Shown here piece by piece: positions 1 to 5,137 of a DNA stretch of 5,242 nucleotides (position 1 is its first letter; each line of letters begins with the position of its first letter). The position numbers were made by a program, and so were the translations under genes. The notes under the pieces are model-generated. The model searched no databases, was not told the origin of the DNA, and worked only from the letters and a program-made list of their open reading frames with translations. Source of the stretch: Candidatus Shapirobacteria bacterium (GTDB taxonomy: Bacteria; Patescibacteriota; Microgenomatia; VGLL01); NCBI GenBank assembly GCA_016866735.1, contig VGLL01000073.1, positions 1-5,242 of the forward strand. The letters run 5' to 3'.

Positions 1-722
1 CTCTGTGGAAGATGATTAATAAAAATTACCTTAATCGCCGGCAATAAATTAGTAAATAAAATAGTAACTACAATAAAAATTATTGTTCCCCAAAAAATTT
101 GCTTTGACTTTATAAAGCCAGCCAATCCTCTTTTCGTTACTATATAAACAATCCCGATGGGAATGAGAATTAATCCGAGACTGTGGGTCCAAATCGACAA
201 TAACGTCAGTAAGAAAAAAGCGAAATAATCTCTTTTCTTATTTGCTTGGCCAATTTGATACAGAAAAAAGAGCGATAAGAGGAAAAAAACCTCTAAAATA
301 ACATATCCCCTGGCCTGTCTTGACCAAGTAATTTGGGCGTAGGAAAAGGTGGTCAGTAAAGCCGCTCCCAAACCTAAATACTGATTGTTGAAAATCACTT
401 TTCCAAAATAAAAAACCGCGAGAATCAAAAGGGTTCCGAAAACTACTTCAGGAATTCTGGCGGCAAATTCGTCCTCCCCGAAGACGAAAAATGAAGCGGC
501 CGTTAAATAATGGGTAACAAAATACGAATCTTCCCTAAAACCAGTGCTCTTGATCTGCGGGACTCCTGTTTCTAATATTCCCCGAGCAAATCTGGCCGTT
601 GATGCTTCATCAGTCCAAAAGGAGTAGTTTTTATCTAATCCATTAATCCGATAAAAAAAACCAATTGCCAGCAAAAAAACTAAAACTGCTTGCAACCAGT
701 GCCCTTTAACTAATTTCATCAT
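1..722 (-). CDS. GT-C family glycosyltransferase (GT39/PMT_2-like), C-terminus beyond window
   Basis: Integral membrane glycosyltransferase of the GT-C fold, expected to transfer a sugar from a polyprenyl-phosphate donor on the outer face of the membrane. I translated it by hand: 240 codons are open from the ATG at 722 to the window edge, so the C-terminal part is missing. Visible features are a first membrane helix at about residues 9-25, then an external loop with WTDEA (D38-E39), which fits the acidic DE motif of the first GT-C loop. GEDEFAARIPE at 82-92 and SRQARGY at 134-140 both resemble PMT_2 (PF13231) family patterns. THSLG at 179-183 falls in a later helix, and further helices lie near 93-111, 116-133, 141-157, 167-195 and 209-227. 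The start could be either of two consecutive ATGs (722 or 719). It begins 5 bp after the flippase stop, so the two are probably co-transcribed. The exact sugar and acceptor cannot be read from the sequence. Confidence 0.85.
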   Translation of the reverse strand, partial: MMKLVKGHWLQAVLVFLLAIGFFYRINGLDKNYSFWTDEASTARFARGILETGVPQIKSTGFREDSYFVTHYLTAASFFVFGEDEFAARIPEVVFGTLLILAVFYFGKVIFNNQYLGLGAALLTTFSYAQITWSRQARGYVILEVFFLLSLFFLYQIGQANKKRDYFAFFLLTLLSIWTHSLGLILIPIGIVYIVTKRGLAGFIKSKQIFWGTIIFIVVTILFTNLLPAIKVIFINHLPQ

Positions 723-727
723 CTCTA

Positions 728-1951
728 TTATCTCAAAATCCTTAAAACAAACCAATTATTGATTATCGTCCCCAACATTTCGCTTATAGCAACTGCCCAA
801 GCAGCGCCTAAGATCGACCAGCGGGAAATTAAAAACAGGCAAAGAAAAGCGTGAAAAATAAATTTACCCACAAGCAGAAATAAGAAGGTCTTAACCTTGG
901 GGGAATTTTGGCCGATATTTCCGGAAAGAGAATTCAAGAAAAAGAAAAACATCGCCACACCCAAAATGGAAAAAACCGGCACCGCGGCCAAATACTTCTC
1001 ACCGTAAACCAGCGGAATAATAAACTTCGCCCCGCCAACCATCCCCAAGCCCCCCAAAATCCCCAAGCCCCCCAAAACCCCCAAGCCATTTAAATAAATC
1101 TTTCTGAGCCTCTCTTTGCTTTTCTCAAATAAACGTGAAGAAAGAGGAAACAGGGCCAGCGCCAGTGACTGTGGCAATAGAATTCCCGCCTCAATAAATT
1201 TGAAAGCGCTTCCGTAAATCCCCACTTGATAATCACCTTCTAAAAGACCGACAAAGATAATTGAAGTCCGTAAATAAAAAACGGCGATGATCGTTAAGGC
1301 AGCAAAAACCCAAGACTGCGAAAGTGCCTGCCGCCAAAATTGCCAGTCAATCTCAAATTTGACCTCTAACCCCAATTTCCCTAATCTCCCTAAAAACCAA
1401 AGAAGAACCAATAAATGAGCTAAAAAATAAGCAAGTAAAATCCAATTTAAGGAAAAATTCAAAAGTACAAAAAACGATCCGAATGCAATTGCCAGAGCAT
1501 TAAGGGCAACACCGGTAACGGCCATATATTCCATCTTTTCCCGGGCGTTCTGTAAGGCAATAATTAAGTTAATCAAGTTATATGGAATTAACCCTAAGCC
1601 AAAAATAGCTAGATATTGAATCTCCTGCCATGGTTGACCCAAAATAACCGCTGTCCCTAAAATCCCCAAATACCCCAAAATCCCCAATATTAGTCTCAAC
1701 GGCAGAAGACGGGCAAAATAAAATTGCGCTTTCGCCAGATTTCTCGAGACATCTTTTAATACCAATCGCTCTAGGCCGAAATCGGCGATGGGGAAAAAAT
1801 TATAAACAAAAGCAAGGGTAAAATTATAAATGCCAAAATTTTCGACTCCCAGCCTTCTTGCTAAAAAAATGAAGTAAAAAAATCCAATTACCCTCGCAAC
1901 AAGCTGAGACGTAGAAAGGAAAAAAGTATTTTGGGCGATTTTCCACCTCAT
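728..1951 (-). CDS. Oligosaccharide/polysaccharide flippase (Wzx-like, MOP superfamily)
   Basis: Predicted 407-residue multi-pass membrane protein of the Polysacc_synt (PF01943)/Wzx type, which would flip lipid-linked oligosaccharides from the cytoplasmic to the outer face. Family-like features are the N-terminal KIAQNTFFL start, ARRLGVENFGIYNFTLAF (31-48) followed by IADFGLERLVLKDVSR (55-70), the central VGIYGSAFKFIEAGILLPQ (243-261) running into ALFPLSSRLFEKS, and IPLVYGEKYLAAVPVFSIL (312-330). The length is only slightly below the usual 400-500 residues, and about 12 helices can be drawn. Two helices contain low-complexity peptides: LGILGYLGILG at 89-99 and a GLGVLGGLGILGG-type run at 289-307, both encoded by 9-bp repeat arrays. 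No Shine-Dalgarno sequence precedes the ATG, and a possible promoter ends at the start codon. Its GT-C neighbour 5 bp downstream supports a role in surface glycan export. MurJ or MATE identity is less likely because the N-terminal pattern is Wzx-like. Confidence 0.9.
   Translation of the reverse strand: MRWKIAQNTFFLSTSQLVARVIGFFYFIFLARRLGVENFGIYNFTLAFVYNFFPIADFGLERLVLKDVSRNLAKAQFYFARLLPLRLILGILGYLGILGTAVILGQPWQEIQYLAIFGLGLIPYNLINLIIALQNAREKMEYMAVTGVALNALAIAFGSFFVLLNFSLNWILLAYFLAHLLVLLWFLGRLGKLGLEVKFEIDWQFWRQALSQSWVFAALTIIAVFYLRTSIIFVGLLEGDYQVGIYGSAFKFIEAGILLPQSLALALFPLSSRLFEKSKERLRKIYLNGLGVLGGLGILGGLGMVGGAKFIIPLVYGEKYLAAVPVFSILGVAMFFFFLNSLSGNIGQNSPKVKTFLFLLVGKFIFHAFLCLFLISRWSILGAAWAVAISEMLGTIINNWFVLRILR
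1043..1087 (-). repeat. 9-bp array A (five units) in flippase gene
   Basis: Five consecutive 9-bp units start at 1043, 1052, 1061, 1070 and 1079. Plus-strand units alternate CCCCAAGCC and CCCCAAAAT/C, so an 18-bp higher-order period also shows. On the coding strand it is a run of G4-G6 tracts spaced by short loops and encodes the GLGVLGGLGILGG-type stretch near residues 290-305 in a membrane helix. It meets the simple four-G-tract rule for a G-quadruplex. Confidence 0.9.
1655..1690 (-). repeat. 9-bp array B (four units) in flippase gene
   Basis: Units start at 1655, 1664, 1673 and 1682: CCCTAAAAT, CCCCAAATA, CCCCAAAAT, CCCCAATAT on the plus strand. The coding strand carries GGGG three times and GGG once with 5-6 nt loops, a canonical G-quadruplex pattern. 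It encodes LGILGYLGILG (residues 89-99) in a predicted helix, three residues per unit. Confidence 0.88.
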
Positions 1952-1958
1952 GGGGCTA

Positions 1959-1987
1959 ATTTTACCGCTACCTTAACTTATTAACAA
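1959..1987 (-). promoter_or_regulatory. Possible promoter for flippase gene (near-leaderless)
   Basis: Read on the minus strand, TTGTTA (1987-1982, 4 of 6 consensus bases) and TAAAAT (1964-1959, 5 of 6) are separated by 17 nt. Initiation about 7 nt after the -10 would fall at or next to the ATG at 1951, giving a leaderless transcript, which fits the absence of a Shine-Dalgarno sequence. It lies in the 47-bp gap after the upstream gene. AT-rich DNA yields such matches by chance, so confidence is low. Confidence 0.3.
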
Positions 1988-1998
1988 ATTTCCATTTT

Positions 1999-2682
1999 CT
2001 ATCTCTTTAAATTTTCAGTGAACAATTGCCCTACGCCAACTACTAAAAACATATAGGCCCAAATCGCCGCCTTCTCGGCAATTGGGTCTTTCTTGAAAAT
2101 CAGCAAGAAAGGACACATCGCTAAAAAAAATAAAGCCACTCCAACTGAAACCCTGCCCTCAAGCCTGTATCGCCTAACCGACCACAACCATAAGCCGGTT
2201 AAAAAAAGAATCATCAGGTCCGAACTGAAATCAAAAACAAAGACATCCCCCAAAATCCCTAAAATCCCCAACACTAAAATTCCTTCTTTGGAAAAAAGAA
2301 TTCGCGGGAGCTTTCCCCCCAATTCCCCCAGTTCCCCGAACACCCCCACCGCTACCGCCAGCGGCAGCACGGCCAGGCTGCCCGCTCTGCCACCCAGGAT
2401 TCTTGGCGAAAAAGCAACAATTTTTGCCTGCGCGGCTTTTGTCTTGACAGAAAACTCTCTCTTTTGTCTAACGAAAAAACCTTTCAGAACTGGAAAAATG
2501 CTATCCCAATTTCTCCAGATTCCCCAAATCCCCCAAATTCCCCCAAGAAAAAGAACTACTCTAAAAAGTAAATGAAGATCAACCCCAAAACTAAATCCGA
2601 AAAATTGACCCGTCCGCAAAAGAAACCACAACAAAAAAACCGCCCCCAAAAACCGCTGGTATTTTTCCCACCATCTATTCAT
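1999..2682 (-). CDS. Multi-pass membrane protein of unknown function
   Basis: I do not recognise a characterised family for this 227-residue protein. Hydrophobic segments suggest about seven membrane helices, near residues 11-30, 37-56, 101-118, 134-150, 155-168, 178-196 and 206-221. A basic stretch at about 68-98 (FVRQKREFSVKTKAAQAK and following) is probably a cytoplasmic loop. The C-terminal FKKDPIAEKAAIWAYMFLVVGVGQ looks like ordinary protein, whereas three segments are built from 9-bp DNA repeats: GGIWGIWGIW (47-56), VFGELGELGG (114-123) and LGILGILG (138-145). Its ATG overlaps the stop of the IPT-domain gene by 4 bp (ATGA), so translation is probably coupled. Immediately upstream, GAG lies 5 nt before the ATG inside the AATTTC/hairpin repeat, a weak ribosome-binding candidate. 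The flippase follows 47 bp downstream, which hints at a role in surface glycan assembly, but this is context only. Confidence 0.75.
   Translation of the reverse strand: MNRWWEKYQRFLGAVFLLWFLLRTGQFFGFSFGVDLHLLFRVVLFLGGIWGIWGIWRNWDSIFPVLKGFFVRQKREFSVKTKAAQAKIVAFSPRILGGRAGSLAVLPLAVAVGVFGELGELGGKLPRILFSKEGILVLGILGILGDVFVFDFSSDLMILFLTGLWLWSVRRYRLEGRVSVGVALFFLAMCPFLLIFKKDPIAEKAAIWAYMFLVVGVGQLFTENLKR
2248..2274 (-). repeat. 9-bp array C (three units) in unknown membrane gene
   Basis: Units start at 2248, 2257 and 2266: CCCCAAAAT, CCCTAAAAT, CCCCAACAC on the plus strand. It encodes LGILGILG (residues 138-145) in a predicted helix. Only three G-tracts are present, so it is a weaker quadruplex candidate than the other arrays. 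Confidence 0.8.
2315..2347 (-). repeat. 9-bp array D (four units), strongest G-quadruplex candidate
   Basis: C-runs of 6, 5, 4 and 5 bases lie at 2315-2320, 2325-2329, 2334-2337 and 2343-2347, separated by 4, 4 and 5 bases. Unit starts are spaced exactly 9 bp (2316, 2325, 2334, 2343). The coding strand thus has four G-tracts of at least four with short loops. It encodes GVFGELGELGG (residues 113-123). Confidence 0.88.
2504..2548 (-). repeat. 9-bp array E (about five units), read in the WGI frame
   Basis: Units start at 2504, 2513, 2522, 2531 and 2540, with CCCCAAATC and CCCCAAATT as the clearest copies and two degenerate copies on the left. Here the same DNA unit is read one base out of phase relative to the other arrays, giving GGIWGIWGIW followed by the decayed RNWD (residues 47-60). 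Confidence 0.82.
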
Positions 2683-3425
2683 AATTTCTCAATTTCGGTC
2701 GCTTTGCGACCCAATTTCCCTGGATCTTCCACCTCATAAGACACTTTATTACTTTCCCTTCCATCGCTTCTAACCACATAAAGATCTACCTTGCCGAATT
2801 GATACGGTACGGGCTGCTCGGCGACAATCAATTCCTCGTTCCAGTCCAAAATAACCATCTCTTGGGCCCCCAAAATAACTTTTCCCCTCTTCCAAACGGG
2901 GAAGAAGTTAACTCCCCTTATGCTCACTATCTCTGCTTGGATTCCTTCTTTTGGAACAAAACTGTAGACCTTGGGCCAATATTCTCTTTCTAATTTAAAA
3001 TGCCGCCAAAACCCATAAACCAGGAAACTAATCGCCAGTAAACTAACGAGTGACCAGCGCCATTCCTTCTTAGCGACTAAAATACTCCCTAAATTAACTA
3101 AACTAAACCATAACACCAAAGCCCCCAAAAACCCCAAACCCCCCCAGGAAGAAACTTTCGGGGTAATCAGCAAAATTTCCGTAGTAAGAAACTCGACCGG
3201 CAGAAAAACCAAACTGTAAATTGCCAGGGCCAAAATCGCCGCCAGACAAAGATTAGCAAGGCCCAAAATAACCGGGGAATCGCGAAAATACCAAACCGCT
3301 TCCAACAAACTCCAGATTAGGAGAAAGAATAAGGTTAGGCCTAAGGCCAAAAAAATCGCCCTAAAGAGAAAAAGACCGACAAAAAAAACCAGACAGGAAA
3401 CAATAATCGCGGCATAACGCTTCAT
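2679..3425 (-). CDS. Membrane protein with C-terminal IPT/TIG-like domain
   Basis: A 248-residue protein in two parts. Residues 5-140 are hydrophobic with about five helices (5-25, 27-47, 52-76, 95-117, 122-140). Residues 150-233 resemble an IPT/TIG immunoglobulin-like beta-sandwich: PKVYSFVPKEG, then VSIRGVNFFPVWKRGKVILG, then VPYQFGKVDLYVVRSDGRESNKVSYEVED. This matches the family order of a P-x-I-x-S-x-x-P-x-x-G opening, a G-x-N-F core and a final ST-rich strand. Such domains usually lie outside the cytoplasm and mediate binding. The tail GKLGRKATEIEKL (236-248) falls after the domain and is encoded by the REP-like hairpin repeat, so it is probably a recent extension. A further LGFLGALV stretch (97-104) derives from a 9-bp array. 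The start follows a hairpin/AATTTC spacer with no clear Shine-Dalgarno. The next gene starts inside its stop codon. The specific function is unknown. Confidence 0.78.
   Translation of the reverse strand: MKRYAAIIVSCLVFFVGLFLFRAIFLALGLTLFFLLIWSLLEAVWYFRDSPVILGLANLCLAAILALAIYSLVFLPVEFLTTEILLITPKVSSWGGLGFLGALVLWFSLVNLGSILVAKKEWRWSLVSLLAISFLVYGFWRHFKLEREYWPKVYSFVPKEGIQAEIVSIRGVNFFPVWKRGKVILGAQEMVILDWNEELIVAEQPVPYQFGKVDLYVVRSDGRESNKVSYEVEDPGKLGRKATEIEKL
2682..2718. repeat. REP-like hairpin repeat, family 1 copy 1 (gene-embedded)
   Basis: The 37 bp here match 5145-5182 except for one inserted base. The core 2697-2711 is GGTCGC-TTT-GCGACC, a perfect 6-bp stem with a 3-base loop, flanked by AATTTCTC-AATTTC on the left and CAATTTC on the right. 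It lies inside the 3' end of the IPT-domain gene and reaches the start codon of the next gene. No T-run follows on either strand, so it does not look like an intrinsic terminator. Confidence 0.88.
3123..3149 (-). repeat. 9-bp array F (three units) in IPT-domain gene
   Basis: Units start at 3123, 3132 and 3141: CCCCAAAAA, CCCCAAACC, CCCCCAGGA. A run of seven C at 3139-3145 could supply two G-tracts on the coding strand. It encodes WGGLGFLGAL (about residues 94-103) at the start of a predicted membrane helix. Confidence 0.78.
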
Positions 3426-3428
3426 AAA

Positions 3429-3478
3429 TGAAATTTCCCAATTTCCTTAATTTCCGTCCCGCTTAGCGGGACCAATCT
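3429..3478. repeat. AATTTC units plus REP-like hairpin, family 2 copy 1 (intergenic)
   Basis: Three AATTTCC-type units begin at 3432, 3440 and 3449. The perfect hairpin GTCCCGC-TTA-GCGGGAC (3456-3472, 7-bp stem, 3-base loop) and CAATCTCT follow. The element fills nearly the whole 53-bp gap between the anchored domain protein and the IPT-domain gene. The AATTTCC-hairpin-CAAT frame matches that of the family 1 copies although the stem sequence differs. The hairpin might affect message stability between the two genes; no T-run is present. Confidence 0.85.
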
Positions 3479-4666
3479 CTAATTCTGCCAGAATCGGACC
3501 TCATCAACCAAAACCAGATTTCCCCCGGAGACGCTAAGACCCAAACCGCCGCTGACAAAGCTGTCGTCATCAACCTCCGCCAATTTAGTGAAGCTTTGGC
3601 CGTCGGTGGAAAAAGAAAACGCCAATCGCTTTTCTCTCATTTCTGCCCTTAGCCAATAAGACTTTTGCTTCTCTGTCTTAAAGTTGGCAATTTCTCCTTT
3701 GGCCAGTTCCCGGGTCTGGACTTTCTCTCCAAAAAGGCCATATTTGCTTATCAGCCAGGTGTTAGTATCCGCCCCGTTCAGTAAAAAGTAATAGCCGTAA
3801 CCGGATTGACAATCGCCCCGGAGGAAAAGGCCGAAGCTGCCGTTTTTAAGAGGCGTAAGCTCCGCCTGAAAAGTCCCGTCTTTGGCCGACCCCTTTTTTA
3901 AAGTCGCCAGGCTACCAAAGGGACTGACTGCCAAAAGACTAACCTTGCCCTTATTTTCCTTAAGCGCTAAAAACTTCTCCCCGTTCACATTCCAGTCTTT
4001 CTGGTAATTCCCTTCTTTCTCCGCCCATAAAGAGTCCAGGTTAACCGTGCTTCTGGCCTTCGGCCGGGAGATTAGCTCAATTGCCACTTCTCCTATATCC
4101 TCGTCCGCTTGCTCTTCCCCATTCGTCTTGCCCAACCTAACCTCTTGAGAAAATTTCTCCTTGGGCAAAACCAACAAATTCCAGCCTCGATCAATATCCC
4201 TAATGGGGAATTTATAATTTACATTGTCGTTAGCAAAAATCAGATTAAACTCCTCAATCCCGGCCGGGTCGGTCGCCAAATGAACTAAAAACTTAAAATT
4301 CAAAACACCTTTAATGTCAAAATTTTTCTTCAGGCTGACGGTTGCTTTTTTGCCATCCAAACTTGTCACGAAAAGCGAGCTTTCTCCTTCATAAAAAACC
4401 GAGTAATCAAACTCACCCTCACCATACCAATTCTCGCCTTCTTCAAAATTGGCAATATCAAAACTGGAATTTAATTTATCTTGATAAGAAAGCCTGATTT
4501 CCTTCTCGCTAATCGGAAGCTGAACCGTAAAAGTTTCCTGGGTTTTTTCTTTTTCCTTCCGGGGCAAAAAACCAATCTCGCCTTTCTGGTAAAAATAATA
4601 GGTCGCGCTCAAAGCTGCCAAAAGCAAGCCTAGGGTAATTATTTTAGGTAGGAAATCCTTGTTCAT
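3479..4666 (-). CDS. Membrane-anchored extracytoplasmic protein with two beta-sandwich-like domains
   Basis: A 395-residue protein with a short basic N-terminus and one helix at residues 8-26, read as an uncleaved anchor, then a charged linker (about 28-60). Residues 65-222 look like a galactose-binding/CBM-type jelly roll: FDIANFEEGENWYGEGEFDYSV, then FYEGESSLFV, then GWNLLVLPKEKF, and VNLDSLWAEKEG at the end. Residues 228-395 resemble a concanavalin-like (LamG or DUF1080-type) domain: GSFGLFLRGD, GYGYYFLLNG, then SYWLRAEMREKRLAFSFSTDGQSFTKL and the closing SGGLGLSVSGGNLVLVDEVRF. No catalytic residues can be named; carbohydrate or cell-wall binding is the most plausible role, by fold analogy only. 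The ATG is fixed by the anchor and by an in-frame TAA two codons upstream. It has no Shine-Dalgarno but sits just after a good promoter. It contains no 9-bp arrays, unlike the three genes downstream. Confidence 0.75.
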   Translation of the reverse strand: MNKDFLPKIITLGLLLAALSATYYFYQKGEIGFLPRKEKEKTQETFTVQLPISEKEIRLSYQDKLNSSFDIANFEEGENWYGEGEFDYSVFYEGESSLFVTSLDGKKATVSLKKNFDIKGVLNFKFLVHLATDPAGIEEFNLIFANDNVNYKFPIRDIDRGWNLLVLPKEKFSQEVRLGKTNGEEQADEDIGEVAIELISRPKARSTVNLDSLWAEKEGNYQKDWNVNGEKFLALKENKGKVSLLAVSPFGSLATLKKGSAKDGTFQAELTPLKNGSFGLFLRGDCQSGYGYYFLLNGADTNTWLISKYGLFGEKVQTRELAKGEIANFKTEKQKSYWLRAEMREKRLAFSFSTDGQSFTKLAEVDDDSFVSGGLGLSVSGGNLVLVDEVRFWQN

Positions 4667-4680
4667 ATTTTATATAGGCA

Positions 4681-4710
4681 ATTTTAATTCTCTCAAGGCA
4701 AAGTTGTCAA
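4681..4710 (-). promoter_or_regulatory. Sigma-70-type promoter, very short leader
   Basis: Read on the minus strand, TTGACA (4710-4705, all six consensus bases), an 18-nt spacer, then TAAAAT (4686-4681, five of six). Initiation would fall near 4675-4673, leaving a leader of about 7-9 nt before the ATG at 4666, too short for a normal ribosome-binding site. The site lies between the four-helix-bundle gene and the anchored domain protein and may drive the whole surface module downstream. Confidence 0.6.
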
Positions 4711-4738
4711 ATGGTATAGAAATTTAGAAACTTGCTCC

Positions 4739-4753
4739 TTTCAGTCGCTGAAA
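4739..4753. repeat. Small hairpin just after the four-helix-bundle stop codon
   Basis: TTTCAG-TCG-CTGAAA is a perfect 6-bp stem with a 3-base loop directly next to the stop codon (4756-4754). In the direction of transcription it is followed by GGAGCAAG rather than a T-run, so termination is unlikely. It has the same loop size as the REP-like hairpins and shares AATTTCAG with the element at 5210-5217. Confidence 0.55.
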
Positions 4754-4763
4754 TTAGGAAATT
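4750..4763. repeat. Left arm of inverted AATTTC repeat flanking the four-helix-bundle gene
   Basis: GAAATTAGGAAATT here is the reverse complement of AATTTCTTAATTTC at 5138-5151 with one mismatch in 14. This arm contains the last codons and the stop of the four-helix-bundle gene; the other arm abuts its start codon. Confidence 0.55.
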
Positions 4764-5137
4764 TTATGGTTTTTAGCTTCATAAGTAGATTTAATAAACA
4801 AGTTTAACTTTACATGGAGATTTTCTATCTTCTTTCTCAAAGAAATAAATACTTCCTCGCCGATTAATCCCCTCACGTGTAATCGTTCTGTCCAATGGAG
4901 CGCCTCTAAAAGCGAACCGCGGGCATTATAGTAAAACTTAATCTTGTCCAGGTAGTGAAATCTTCCGTATCCCTCGGCTATATTTGCTCCAACCGAATCC
5001 AAAGAGGTAATGAATTGATCGCCTCCAACTTTCTTTGTTCGCCAATCAAAATTTTTGTAAACTTCCCATCCCGACCCACTTAGCTCACAAGCCAAGATAT
5101 AAACTTCCAAATTCTCAAGCGTAATATATCTCTCCAT
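4754..5137 (-). CDS. Four-helix-bundle protein (S23/IVP family)
   Basis: A 127-residue protein of the four-helix-bundle family (PF05635/TIGR02436 type), first noticed as a gene inside 23S rRNA intervening sequences but widespread as a stand-alone gene. The signature is ANIAEGYGRF at 51-60, preceded by LENLEVYILACELS (8-20) and GGDQFITSLDSVG (38-50) and followed by FYYNARGSLLEALHWTERL (68-86). The last helix runs from about 94 to 118. Length is typical and no residue looks disrupted. The molecular role of the family is not settled; members form pentameric bundles and the DGR protein Avd has a similar fold. No rRNA, reverse transcriptase or template repeat accompanies it here. Its start directly abuts an AATTTC array and hairpins, and its stop lies in an inverted AATTTC copy, so it may be a mobile insert beside the surface module rather than part of it. 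AAG lies 5 nt before the ATG, a very weak ribosome-binding candidate. Confidence 0.88.
   Translation of the reverse strand: MERYITLENLEVYILACELSGSGWEVYKNFDWRTKKVGGDQFITSLDSVGANIAEGYGRFHYLDKIKFYYNARGSLLEALHWTERLHVRGLIGEEVFISLRKKIENLHVKLNLFIKSTYEAKNHKIS

Noticed and set aside
908..1093. Plus-strand open frame ending in a PQAPQNPQAPQ-like repeat
   Set aside because: It is antisense to the flippase gene and its repeat is just the 9-bp array read from the other strand; no ribosome-binding site or family match.
2093..2575. Plus-strand 160-residue open frame rich in Pro and Lys
   Set aside because: Antisense to the seven-helix membrane protein; composition reflects C-rich arrays and lacks any recognisable domain.
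2697..2711. Hairpin as intrinsic terminator (also 3456-3472, 4739-4753, 5161-5175, 5184-5200)
   Set aside because: None is followed by a T-run on either strand, and the first lies inside coding sequence at a coupled gene junction.
2799..2993. Plus-strand 64-residue open frame
   Set aside because: Antisense to the IPT-domain coding region, which has clear domain support.
4754..5137. Avd accessory protein of a diversity-generating retroelement
   Set aside because: ANIAEGYGR and the overall pattern fit the S23/TIGR02436 group, and no reverse transcriptase, template or variable repeat is visible in the window.
4754..5137. 23S rRNA intervening-sequence gene in place
   Set aside because: No rRNA sequence flanks the gene; on both sides are AATTTC repeats and protein-coding context.
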